Below are positions 49,258 to 63,300 of a stretch of 64,000 nucleotides of DNA, piece after piece. Position 1 is the stretch's first letter. The number at the start of each line of letters is the position of its first letter. Under the pieces are notes generated by a model that did no database searches, was not told the DNA's origin, and worked only from the letters and a program-made list of their open reading frames with translations. The DNA comes from Sanderia malayensis. Its lineage: Eukaryota > Cnidaria > Scyphozoa > Semaeostomeae > Pelagiidae. The stretch lies in contig RQOL01000861.1 of NCBI GenBank assembly GCA_013076295.1, positions 930,001-994,000 of the forward strand. Reading direction: 5' to 3'. The position numbers were made by a program, and so were the translations under genes.

Positions 49258-51317
49258 TGACCAAACTGGGATCATAGAACGTTTTCGAAAAATTATCAAG
49301 CGGACGACGGCTAGTTCTATAGTAACATTAAATAACACATTAAATCGAGGTTTCTTCCTCAAATAGAGGCCAAATGCCCCTGAATGCATATGTAATATAT
49401 TCGAAATCAGAACCCTAAAATTATATAAACAGGTGTAGTTTGACAAGTTTTCGAAACGGATGATGTTCACTCCTATCTGCTCCTGGTCTATATTTGTATG
49501 TTTTCAAATCAACTCGAGCACACACATACACACACACACATAATGAGATGGCCTAAGGTGGGAGACAATTGAATAAATCGTTGTCGAACCCTGTATGCTC
49601 CACTGTCGCAAATAGCAAGTCCAACAAAAACACGTGATAACAGTGTGTCGCATTGCGCAAAAAAGGCTTGCGCAAAATCTATAGCGATACGCAAGACTCG
49701 TTTGATGATGATACGAACACATTATAACATATAAAATAATCTGACATAATGTGGTACATAATGTGAAAACGGTTAGTTGGCATGGCGGTCAGTGATAGTG
49801 TCGAAGAATTTATTCGTTATCGTGAACACAGAATCCTTTCCGAAGGTGAAAACCCAAACCAGATCAGACTTTCAAGCCGTGGAAATTTTTACAGGTGCTG
49901 ATGTCACTTCCTGTTGCGACACGGCAAATGCTCGCTCGCTGTAAGAAAAACAGGTGAATTCAGTCTAAACGGCTCTGTGGGAGCTGTATCATCTATTGGT
50001 TCATTTACATACATAAATGCTTTGATAGGGCTAGCAACTTCTAAGCAAGCCTCTATATAAAGCAAACTAGACTGTCTCTGCGCTCAAACTATCTAGATCA
50101 CATGGATACGATGCATCCAACTTCAAAAAGAAGGCGCTTATGATGTTTCATAATCGAGAGCCTCGTTTGCACTCATGTTGACCTTATATCACATTTGTAT
50201 GATCGTCGACAGTTTGTTGATCATGGCGATTATGGCGATTATGGCGTCGTGAGCCCAACTACACCTGGATTTCGGTAGATTTACATTTATGTTAGGCGTC
50301 TAAGAAAAAGAACATTTCACTTCAGCACAGTGTCGGAGGAATGTCAACGACTACACCAATCATTAGGCGTAGTGAAGTACTGGTTTTCCCGTCTCTCTGC
50401 TTGTTGTAAGCAGCAAATCTCATTAGATGAAAGGGGTGCGTAAATAATCTGAACAAATTGAAATTGATGTTCACCAACGGGTTGAGACATGTGGGAGTCT
50501 CCCTAGGTGTAGACGTGTGCGAGTCTCCCGAGGTGTAGGCGATGAAGATTTATTTCTAAAAGAATTTTCCTTATATTTGTCAGACGTCGCAAAAAAAGAA
50601 CTAAGGTCTGAGGTAAAAACGTTTCTTGAGTCATGCGTCTTGTCTTTAGATTAACCGTAACGTAGGTCATTGAACACTGTTCGATGACCAAGGCGGCACA
50701 ATGAAAACAGAAAACTCTTCACCGCAAAAGAACCGACAAAACATAAGCACTGTAGGAAAAAATAAATTATTTCAGATCAGATGTTGTTTTTCACACACAA
50801 CGCCCCATTCAAGAAGAGCGATGAGCACAAATTAACCAATCTCTCTCACGTGCGCTCTCTCTCCGAACGAACCAGGCTGGCCGGCATACCATTGATTGTC
50901 ATTATGACTATGACGAAACTGTGGCACAATAATAATCCAAGTGGTCAATTCGAGGATGGTATACTCAGCTTAACTTTAACACCCATTGTCTGTCGATATA
51001 CCAAATGCATCATTATACCCTGTTAATGTCAATAATGACCGGTGAAGAGTGCAAACCCCCGGTTAAAGCATATAATGTACTTGGTTAGTGAATCGGCCCA
51101 CCCGACCACCAAGGAAAGGGAGAATAGGAAAAAATACAGATTTCCGATCTTTAGAATAATAATAAGAAGTCATGGCTTTGAGTTTAGCCTTGAAACTTAA
51201 ATTGGTTTGCAGCAACCTTCCCCAGAATGGGTAGCCGTGAAACTGGCACTTCTTCTGGATTCTGGGGCAGGGGGAGTCAAAAGGCGTGAGAATAGTTGCA
51301 TTCATTGCTACAATTAA
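49258..51317. other. Intergenic and ZC3H14 3' flank
   Basis: No gene recognised. A (CA)n microsatellite at about 49518-49542. Short direct repeat GGCGATTATGGCGATTATGGCG at about 50225. GTGTGCGAGTCTCCCGAGGTGTAGGCG repeats a preceding GTGGGAGTCTCCCTAGGTGTAG at about 50490-50540. TTTATT at about 50547 could be the AATAAA of the minus-strand ZC3H14 transcript. Confidence 0.4.
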
Positions 51318-54300
51318 TCAAATGCAGCCATACCTTGGATGCTGGGGTGGTTGCTTCGCATTGCTGCTCCATTTTAGAGAGTCACCGGTTGCTGGACGAG
51401 TTTCGTGATGGAATGGGCAATCACTTCTGTTGCACGCAGAAGCATACCGACAAGCCTTGAAGAAAAAACAATCCAAACATTAATATATGCGATAGTGACG
51501 TGTCTATATGTGGGCACTATTACTGTACATGACGAAATTAGCGCTTATTTAAAAATAACATGTTAAAGGGGGCGCCAATTCGATAGGGGCGATTAATTAA
51601 ATTTGCGGCGCTTGTTAAATTTTGCTCACATCATGTAAGTGAAAAATTCATTTCCAGTTTGTTCCAGTTCTGATGGGCGACCCTGGTATTCCTATTGAAC
51701 TCTCTCCTGTCATAAATTATTATGAAAAAAAACAAAGAAGAAAACTTTGTTCAAGCTGTGGGTTGTTGGACCGAGAATACGCGAAGTTAGACTTGTCGCT
51801 CCAGCGAATTTTTCCGATGTTGTTTGTTTATTGATGTTGTTTAGTGAATGTATTGCAAATAACAGCAAGTTTAAACCAATAAATTCATTGACTGGCCGCA
51901 TCGTGTAGCTTTAATTTTGCTTAATATTGATTAATAATCAGACTAAAATTTCGTTTTTACAAATAAGCCCCCGGGGGCTTATTCGAGGATTTACGGTAAA
52001 GTTCATTACTGGATTTTCAAACCTAAGAGAACCCAACGGCAAGCAACGAAATGTTTAATGGTGTAGCTATCATGTGGCTATATTTAAAGGTTAGTCTGAT
52101 GAACGTTAATGCTGATCTATGCTTGTGCAACGACGGCAACCTCTAACGTTGGGAAAAGAGCCACCTGGTGGTCAATGATTATACATGATTGGAAAGATTA
52201 AAAGAAGATACCAATAGATTGACCTGGACAACCACGGCAAGGCCAACTTAGGACGCCATTTCCTGCTGGTAAAGCTACCACTGGTGCCCACGTTCACAGA
52301 AAAGTAACAACAGAAAAAGTTCGACAACACAATTAATCGATGAACACAAAAGACCTGTTACACAAGAAGACATCCTTCTATAAAAATATCCCAAAAAATA
52401 TTGTGATTAAAACCAAAACAGTTTGATTTGATTAAATTGACAAGACTTTTTAAATATCTTATGAAACATGAAAGAGAGAGTTCGTGATAAATCCTATATG
52501 TGCATGGTTGGTTAGGCCAGTCGTTTTCCAAACAGCCAAAGACATATACTAATAAAGACCAGTCGAAAGAATTTTACAATTCCCTCTATTCTTGCTAATA
52601 AATAAATAATTACTTACTTTGGTTGATGGATGACGAAAAGGGCAGCTGGGTTTCGAACAGTTCGGATAAAAGCGACAAATCGGAGCAGGAGCATCTAACG
52701 ATGTGCCAATTTTTGGTACTGCTGAAAAATATGATGCGCGGGCATTAAGTTACCTGGCCCTGATGAATCACACGACTACACGCATTTCTTATGAGGAGCC
52801 TACCCCACACTTAATGAAAAGAGATAATATCGACGCAAAAACATATATTGAAATAATGTGAGGCTTGCTTAAAATTTCGGCTTAAAAACAAAGCTAGAAG
52901 CTTAAAAAAGACAAGACAGAGTTGAATTAACATATACAAGGTCAATCTTGGAAGCGATTCTCATTTGTTTACGATGATGAAATACTTAAGTTTTGAAAAG
53001 TTCCTTAGGGGTTCTGTCTTTAGTAGTACAAGTTTGTTAAATTTCTGGATCCTCTATATATAGCTAGATTCCTTATAAAGCGGTTGCTAAAAAATAAAAC
53101 CGCGTAACATGGTAGTTACATGGTATTTACACTACACAAGTCCTTTATTTTCGCACATCAAACTATCGTTTTGTCAAAATTGGACTGGTCTCTGGTCAGG
53201 TGAACAAATGAGTCCCTTATGATGCAAAGTAATGAGTGCACGAACAGGGCGCGAAACAAATACTTAACACGAACATTCTAAAAAAATGCTCACGATAAAT
53301 CTAGTTCTCTGCATTATAATTACAGATAACATATTCAGCGACCGACCAACATTTAATCCTTTGCTGCAGGTATAAATATTTCGCATTGCACTGCCCCAAG
53401 ATTTTACCGCGACTTCACCGTATTTGAGTATGGTTAAAAAGCAAAACTTACTTGCTGGTAATGCATATCTAGGCTTTTGCGTGTGTGTATAGGGGCAGAC
53501 CGGCTTGGTGCATCTACAAGAAAAAGAATAAATCAAAAAATAAGAAGATCGACGCAACTGGTAAATCGCTAAAAAGAAAATATAAACTGCAAAACTTGAA
53601 TCAGCAATGACACGTTTACTAACCTATTACCAAATCGGCATACCGGATGCAAGAAGATGCACTTATCTTTAAAGTTGCAATTTGGAAACATCCTAAAAAA
53701 TAAAATAAATAGACACGCTACGTTTCACCAAGACGAAACTGCAAGTGATACAGTGGCCAAGTTACAGGCCATGGAATTTAAATATGGCTATAATAGGTGT
53801 CATACAATGCCAGGAAAAAATAAACCAATGTGTTCATAGATGATGCTTTTATTTACAATGCCATCGTATGATATGCTACTAACAGCTATCCCTTTACAAT
53901 GGAGTACTAGCTTTACTCAAGGAGTAATGGGGTGGTCGTAATTAACCTCTTTATAGCGGACCCATTGGACAGTATCAATGGCGCCATAAATGTCCAATAT
54001 AAGCATATTTAAAAGAATAGCATAAGATATTGTATAAAGTATATACCTGCAAGGTATGGTAGGGTGAATGTATTGGCATGATGCGTTCTTACAGTTTGGC
54101 CAAAATCTACAGCGCTCCGTAAAAGACTTCTCTTCTGCTTTATTCTCCTCTCTCTCTTCAGCTGTAAATAAAAAAATAAATAGGTATTGTATAGCACGAT
54201 CATTGTTATTATCGTCATGTAAACTGCACTGTTCTGAAATGTCTCTCGTTGTGGACAGGGATGTTCTGTTACAAAGATACGAGACGATTTTCTGCTTAAA

Positions 54301-57300
54301 ACGTCATGGAGCTATAATAAAATTGTCAGCAATCCGACTCTAAGATCAAGGCCCGTCTCGTATAGTAGAAATGCATACAATTAACTGTGTAGTTGATAGA
54401 GAACTCAGGGGGTTCCTACCTGATTCTGCATCACTCATTTCTTCATCATCTTTCTCTCCACGCAGTGGTACAATAATTTCCCTTTGCTTTAATTTCGTTT
54501 TGGAAACGAGCTTTGCATCCGACATGTTTTGCATGACAATAACAGGAGCCGGTATAGAAGAACTTAAAACCGGATGATGTACGAATGCAGTAGTCTGTAC
54601 AGGTCCGGCAGGGTTAAACTGGTCCGGAAAAACAGTGTTCGGAAGGCCGGTCGGTCTCGAGGACAAGCCGTGTAGCGAATGTATGCCGGAAGCAACAGCC
54701 GGAACGATCGTATTCATAGCCGGTAGCGAAGGATTGTATTGTTCAATGGTCGACGTTGGTAATAGGTTCTGCATCATATCAAGTTTTTTAGCCATCTTGT
54801 CTATCTCTTGTTGCGCAGATTCTAAAATTTGCATTGGAGCCTTTGGATTCATGTCGATAAACAAGGGGTCTTCTTTGGCGGGAGAACGGCCGCGATATGG
54901 TTTGGAATGTTGTCTTCGTTTGTCCTGTTTTACTGCTTGATCTAAAGCACCGTGTAAAGTCACAACAAATCTTGTATTGCTTTGCTTTTTCTCCCTGTAA
55001 TAACAAAAGCAGTGAATAGCATTCACAATATTGGCCATGGAGCGTCCATTGGCCCGTCACCGAAATACGCACGCATACGCATGAAATACGCACGCATACG
55101 CACGAACCTGAATACGCACGCATACGTGACGCATACGTCCTTCCATACACTGGCCTCTCACAAGGTCTCCCTGAAACACACGTTTCAAAGCATGGTTTGA
55201 ACGCATGGTGCCCGTGAAGAAGGGAAAATTACAATGAATTAAACTGTTGTTAATTAAACAGACGGGGGTACCTGTGACTGCTTTTTTCGCGACGATGTCG
55301 ATGTCGTCGTTTTTCTTTTTTCGGTCGATCATCATCAGTCATGTTATCATCATTTTCATGTTCTTTTTCTGGAGCAACGCAATCTTCATCTTTCTCCATG
55401 CCAACATCTTCATTTTCATGATCTTCATATTCATGATCTTCCTTTTCCACCACATCAAGATCAACGCTTTCTGGTGCCACGTCATTGTCCTTAGTGTTAT
55501 CGCTCAGTCGGTCAGCAGACTCACCGTTGAAATCATGCGCAATTACAATCCGTTTGTCAGTTTTATTCTTCAACAAAGCTGACTGCTCGTGTAAGAACTC
55601 GTTTTCAGGTACTTCAACCTCAATTCCGTCCTCCTACAAAAACGACAAAGAATGAATAAGAGGCTGTTGGTAAATATAGGACTGACTATAAAATCTAGCT
55701 CAAATGTTTGTCTTCTACCGTTAATCCTCGAATAAGTCCCCACCTCCAAATAACCCCGCCAACTCATAAATTCATCTTTGTAAATAAACCCCAGCAGGGC
55801 TTACTCGAGAATTCATATGAAACATAAAAGAGCAGAGTAGAAATATCCGTGACTGATTGTTAACCTGCGTGCAACCAGGCAGCAGCAAGGTCAAATGTCC
55901 TACCAATCTCACACAAACTGAGACTTGATGTTGATCATTCACAAACTCTTCAGCACACCAAAAGCAATACAATGGCACAGTTCACTGTCTCGTAATGCAA
56001 CTAAGAATGCATTATCAAAGAATAAGTACTTGATCCAATTAGATATTAGAATGAAAAGATCGTGCTGTCACAATTCATAATTTACATCGCTTTAGTCTGA
56101 ACATGCTGGGAATAGAGGATAATCGATTTGATTTGATTCTCCTATGAGAAGATGATATGATCATTCGATTTCTCACACGAGATGAAGCATTAATGTTGCG
56201 ATGCAGTAAGCCTGAAATGTTTCATCACATATTAATAAGCTTATGCACTTAATCATATCAGTTTTACATCACGTTGAAATTTCAAGCGTCTCTCCTTCTG
56301 CCCTAACTTCTAATTACAGCGTTTTGCTATTAATTATGGGTCGTAATCCAGATTGAAAAACCCATTCCGTATTGAAACACTTTTGCGAGTGTCAAGAAAT
56401 GTAATCATTCGAATGCTTGAAATATAAAAAAATTGATTCGTAAATTATAGAGAATGGTTACGCCCCAAAGATTGTGGAAATTTATGAGAAGAAGTTTCAC
56501 CAAAATCTCAATATCGACCTTACATATTCCATTAGATCTTATCTATTCATGTTTATTATTCTGGAAAACCTTACGACAAATATTCAGCAACACAACACTA
56601 GTTTCAATCAAACAGAAACAGAACAGAGATGAAGAAAGTTTGAATCGAGTATAGTTGATGCAAGAACAAACAAGTTTGGGTCATAGCCACAGGGACGACT
56701 CTTTATTACTAAAAGTTAATAAATGATACCAAAACCGAAGTCAATTTAACCAAACAATGCAGAATTCAATCAAAATTGTCCAAATGTTCTCACTGTCTCT
56801 GAGTTAAATGGTTATTTATTATGCGAATGGCACAGTTTGGGTCCTTTTAAAAAACCTTATTCGAGGAATGTTGAGATGGAATACTCCTCTCTTCATTGTT
56901 TAAGCTAGCCTTGTTTAATAGATGAAGCAACAGGCTCCAGACTCGAGAATTTTGGTTAGTAAAGTTCGATCTCAGAGAAGCCCTGGCAAACAATGCACGC
57001 CCGCCATGCACACTTAACATGGTCGCTGAGCTTGCTATAAATAGATACAGGCAGCAGTGTATGCTAATCGCTTAAATCGAATCCAATGCATTGCCATGGC
57101 AAGCAATAAAGATAAAGCAGAACACTGCTGCATGTATTATGTCGTAAATTAGAATTTAGACAATAGTATGTGCAATTTCAATACAGAAATCTTGTCATAA
57201 ATTGGAATTTAGACAATAGTACGTGCAATTTCAATACAAAAAGCGTAAAGAGTTTTAAGGTGCATTATTAATGCACTGCTACTACATGGATGAGCCCCTT

Positions 57301-60300
57301 GAAGCGAGACATTCGTTAAAGGCTCGCTTCAATGCTCATTAAATGAACAAATGCAACATTCATCGTTGCATTCATTTTCTATACAGCTCTGATAAAGCAT
57401 TGCTAATTCGCAGTAGATTAAGCCATTTTCATGCAAATCAAGTTCTTAACCAGGCATTCGTGATATTAATTGTCAAATACATTCTATTCTGCCTAATCGC
57501 AGGGCAATACAAGAAGCATGAATAGAAAATGGGAACTGGCATATTTGCATGCAATTGAAGCGTCGATGAAATAATATATCAATTAGAAAATAAAAAATTT
57601 CTATTCAATGCACGCCAAATGATACGACAGAGAGCAAAGTAATATCGATCGTTTTCGTGATTAGTTTCAACATCAATTCTTCATCAAAGAGAGGCAGAGA
57701 TGTTTTCAAGAGTATTATCTTAAACGAGAACTAACGAGCGCGATTCAATCCTGCAAGAGAATAGCGGGTTTCGAAAGTATTCATGTTAGTTCCTTGTAAA
57801 GACACTCACTATTAGAAAGTTCAAAACTGACTTACAAAGGCGAGCAGAAAAGACTTTGTCGGAATAAACAAAAAAAAACCGATACTTGAAAGACTGCGGC
57901 AGTTAAAGAGTTATACCACAGCGTACCAACTGACCATCCAGTTAACAAAATCACACACAATAGAAGGCCAGGAAAAACACCAATCACAATAACAACCAGC
58001 AAAGGTCACACTGACTTCGCATTGGTTGCTGAAAACAGAGTAGCAATAGAAAATAGGATATCACATCAATATTAAAGGCTTATGAATAATGGAATTGAAT
58101 GAAATGCAAGAGTATTTAGAAACGACAACTGAAACAGTGACAATTGACGAGTTGGTCAAAGATCGACCAACTGAGAAACTGTTAAACAGTCGATTTGCCT
58201 CAACAAAGGCCAGTTTCCATGCGGAAAAATGCAGCAAAGTTACAAAACAGCGACGGTCATCGTTGCCACCTATAAGGTTTAATGCTGCATTTCAACATTC
58301 TCGCGATGACAGGAATAACAATTACAACGAGAGGTTCGCAAAAACACAGCGATTGTCATTGGAGTTGCTGCCAAAGTTACAGGACTGTACTGCAGGTGAA
58401 AATGGAGCAAGGGGCGAGGACAGAACGGAGAGTAGGGTGGGCAGACGACCCACACCCTTTAAATCAGACATGAAATACCACATCGAGAAGTGGTCCAAGG
58501 ATGTTATGGCTTCAATAAACGAAGATGGTGGACATCACCACTTTCCAAATAATTCCAAACAAACGCAGCAAATGAAACTGCAGAATGGAACCGAAGATAA
58601 ATTATTACCGAAGAGACTTGTACGGTGTGCAACAGACGTGGTGCAGCATGACTATAGGTATAAAGCTGACCACAACAACAAGGCCATCAATCGAAAGGCA
58701 ACCAGCGTACCAGAAGAGAATACTGGCCGTAGGTTACCACAACACCCCAAATTACACAAGGTCCGATCAGAAAGCGCGATCCAATTTCTTAAACAAGACA
58801 TGAGAGAAACGAAATGTCAAACTCGGCCTTATTCTTCGTTAGACATGGATTTCCTGAGAAAACCCAAATTCATAATCAATAAAGATCAAAAGCAATGATC
58901 AACGAGTAGCTATGAGCTCAGTAATCAAAAAACACAACAAACCTTTATTGCACTAAAGATGTGATCGTAAAGCAGTACATGAATGTATTTATATTACTTA
59001 GGAAGGTCTTAAACGTATGCACTTGAAATATGAAAATGACTGATATTAATGTCATCTAGATATTCATAAAAGTGATGTTAGAGAAGCACCATACACTAAA
59101 TCGAGTTTCACACATATCGTAAGAGCACTAAAGATAACAAAGTCTGCATTAGCCAAAACAAATTTTAGAGCTTAATGTTCATGGCAAAAGCAAATTTTTC
59201 GTATTACCTGGTTATTTACTTTAGTTGCAAACTGTGAATAATAAAATAACACTAGCATATTAGACCTGTCTTATCGTTGCATATTTATCAATGTACAAAT
59301 TGAATGACATGGCAATTCCACTTTTTATTGTAAATCGCTCCTCAATTCAGCTGACTGATGACTCATGATCCGAATAAAAGTCAAGTTCAAAAGCAAGCGA
59401 ATCAAAAATGAGTTGCGTCCAGAGCAGACACTCTAGGTTTTAATTCAATAAAATAAAAGACCAGCACACGTTTTTGTACGAATATGAGACTTACAAGAAA
59501 ATAAAAATCTGCTGTCATGGGCTAAGAAAGTTGAATCAGGAGCTAAAATAATTGATTTATCATAAGGAAACTGTAGACCTGCGGTACGGATGGGAAACGA
59601 CATCAAAAAATAAAAATCATTCCATACCTGTGCTTTCTCTACGTCAGCAACAAGTCTGGGTCGCCTTTCTCCAGTCTCGTAATTGTCTTCGACAGCCTCG
59701 TTGTCGTGATTGGCATCCTCGTTGCCATGGTTAACCTCTTCTTGAGTATAACGCTGTTGCGGCTCTTCGACTTTGATCTCCTTTTTCGAATGCATTCGTC
59801 TACGATCATTGTTCACTTCGATGCAAAAATTGGCCGGCGTTTGCCCAGCCTCAGTTTCAGCATTGCCTTCTGCACTTACTCGAGGCTTGACGACAGAAAC
59901 ATTTGCTTCCTGCATGGCTCTTTTGATGAGTAGGCCCGTGGCTTGTTTTGTCGGTGGAAGTGTCGGTCTAGAAATAACAAAAAATAGGAAATATTGGATT
60001 TCAAACATTGTACAATTGATTACTTCCCATGGTCAATGATAGTAATTAGCTCCAAAGTTCAATAGACAATTCTTTTCCTGGGGGAAGGGGCTGCATTGAT
60101 CAAAATAATCAGCTCCAAATGTGAATAGAAAATTCTATTCCTGTACAACTTCAGTATGAAATAAGTTTCTTTTCCACCAAAACAATTAGAAGCAGAAGGG
60201 GGTGCATTGATCAAAATAATCAGCTCCAAATGTCAATAGAAAATTCTATTCCTGTAAAACTTCAGCATTTCTTTTCCACCAAGACAATTAGAGAGAGGCA

Positions 60301-63300
60301 GAAGGGGGTGCATTGATGAAGATTTGCTCACCTCACTTTATGAACAGTGATTTGACTTGGAATTCGATCGCGAGACTCTTTGTTTGCTTCGTCTTTTTCT
60401 TCTTGCTCATTCGAGTCGTGTCTGCTTCTTTTTGAAGAATCACTTGACCTTCGTCTTTGGCGAGAAGATCCTGATACATCAACAACATAATACGTCAATG
60501 AAATGGCAAAGAAACCCAGAATAATGGAAATAAATTTGCCTGTAGTAGGCTACGGTTTTTGGTCAACTCGCCCCACCTAATAAGTTCAGAAGTTAAGGCT
60601 TGGTAATAAAAAGTACACAATATATATAAAACAAACAAATATATATATATATATATACACGGTAGATTAACATTATAGAGATCAAGACATGATTCTTCTG
60701 TTATGTACTCCGAGTTTGGCGCCTACGCACTCATCAGACAGATTTAATCAAAAATATTCGTATCAAGTAGTTTTATTGATAGCTCTACACTTCAATGTAT
60801 TGAGCACTGTTTCAAGTATACAAAGCTGCCTTGACATATGTTGATATATGTACATATATACTATTATATACATGTTATTTTGATGAGCGATGATATTGGG
60901 GTTGGCCAAATGCGAATTCGCATCTGCCTAAACTGCTGATCAACCTTTCGCAAAAAAGTCATCATAAACGCCAGGTTTCTTCTAGACATTATAAACATCT
61001 CTTATTTGCATAAAAGCAACATTTCTTCCAAATGACTTATTCGGATATAGTAATAATATCAAAATAAGTGATTGTAATTCAAAATAGAATATTCGCATTA
61101 GGCGATGATGACTGGGGTAACTTGGCAGAACTTGACTCAGAAACAGTCTGACTTGACCAGAGAATGGTGGGGTGAGCTGGGGGTGGGGCGAGTTAACCAG
61201 GTACCCATGCTACAATGCTCAGGAAGGTTGCAGATACATTTAAACCATAGTGGGTTTAAAACACAGGGACACACACAGGTAATAGGGACACAACAAGCAA
61301 CAAAGTTTTGAATTATCACAGGGCAACAGGCCCGCCAAGAGCCAGCGCGGGCTCTGGGGCTATAAACAAATAAGTGGGCCATAGGGCTATAAACAAATAC
61401 GTTTTAAATTTACTTTGTGTTAGCAAAATGTTTTGCGGGCCCTTCTTGAGGCCTGTGCCCCGGGAATTCCCCCCAGCCACCCCCCTCTCGACGGTACTGC
61501 AGGGCAAGCTGGAAAAAATTCAAAACGAAGGAAGTTGAAAAACGTTGCAGGCATTAAGAAATTTGAGTCATATTATGTAATGAAGAAAGTATGTCGTACT
61601 TTTGTGCTCTGTTGAATGCCTCCTATCCGGGGAGTTACTTCGACTCCTATGCCTTCTCTTGAGTTTTCTATCACGACTTTTACTGCGGTGTTTAAGATGG
61701 TCCTTACTATTCTTTTGCTTGTCATAACTGTTGTCAGTCCTAGGTTTCTCGCCTTTTGATACAGAATCATCTTCTAAGTCTAGTCTAATGTTTTCTTTGT
61801 TGGTGGCTTTTTGCTTGGCTTCTTCAACTATGTCATCCTTCTCAATTTCAATTCTATTTACAATGTCTTGTGCTTTTTCTACTTTTGCACTGACAAGTTG
61901 TGCTTGTTCTGATGATTCACTTCTTTGTAAACTTTGTTGTGCGTTCTTATTTTGTTTTGCACTTGAACCAGTCGCTTCAACTGCAAAAATGGAAGGAGAA
62001 AAAACAATAGTGAAATAAATGGCTGATATAAACCAAATAAATGAAGATTACCAACTTAAATAAAGTACCTTTTGATGCATTTTGTAGTCTATTAAGCATA
62101 ACAAATAACCTATGAAAAATAAAACCATATATAATAAACTGCTGAAATATTCTATCTACAGAACCAAAAGGGTCACTTAAATTGAGCCTGAATATTGCTT
62201 GTAATATTGGAAAGTTTAAACTTTTCACTCATTTTATTCATTCTAGCATTACACATGTTGCACAATGATTGATTTTGTTGTGGAATGTACAAAAATATAG
62301 ATTTTAACAATGCCTTTCAGCATTCAGCTAAAGTAATAATCAGTCTATCACACAAACTATTCAAACCATTTAAAGCACAAAGAAGGAAAGTGTTTTAGGG
62401 GAATTAAAATACTGATTCTAAATTAAAATGTTTGCCTATGAGTGACAATAGTCTTAGCCACTGAAAAATAAAATGAATTTGCCAAATTCAGACAGAAGAA
62501 GCAATGCATTTGCAAAACCATTGCATAACCATTGTGGCACAAGAAATAAAGTATTGGAGGAAAATTTTGGCCAGTATAAATCTATGAACTGAATCATATA
62601 TATAACACAAATTGAATGAGACAGTCACCAGGGACGAAAATAAATGGTTAATTTTGGGGGGTTGTGGAAGAATGAAAATTTCAGCTATATGTCAGAAACT
62701 TTTCTATTGGACCAATAATCTACTAGACGTAACAAATTCATGTTTGGCAAAAACTCTAAAATATTTGTTATATGTGCCGTTACGATACGACAGAACAGCC
62801 AGTTGAGGGGCTGGCCTGTGACTGTGGGCACAAAGATTCTATGTGTACTGTTAGGATTTCCAAATGTAATAGGAATGTTCAACCTTTGGGGGGCATCATG
62901 CTGCCCTATTACTTACATGCATCATCCCCCCCCCCACACCTCCTATTACTTACATGCCTGATAGTCATATAAACTGATTTACTTGCCATGTAACAAATGT
63001 ATCCGTTTCCTCCCCCAAAAACAAGGAAAGATCTTCCTTCATTTGATATTCTGTTCTTCTATTAGCAATCATAACCATAATATATTCTGGTAACTCATCA
63101 TCTAAAATGTTAATAAATAATTTCAATATATACATCAAAATAGAAATAATATAAGAAGCTGTGTGTCAGGATATAATTGTGTTACTTCATTTACCAATAT
63201 ATGTGCCAGATTCTTTTAATTTCTTCTTGATAGAAGCCTAAAGAAAATAAAGATAAATGAAGTGATTTTAAATGACAGCTATGATATCAGATTCAACATT

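Noticed and set aside
54371..55582. Plus-strand ORFs of 68-111 codons opposite ZC3H14 exons 8-9
   Set aside because: Antisense shadows of exons with clear homology on the minus strand.
57090..57103. X-box-like ATTGCCATGGCAAG upstream of the nested ORF
   Set aside because: The last consensus position is G instead of C, it lies about 1 kb from the ORF, and there is no evidence that the ORF is ciliary.
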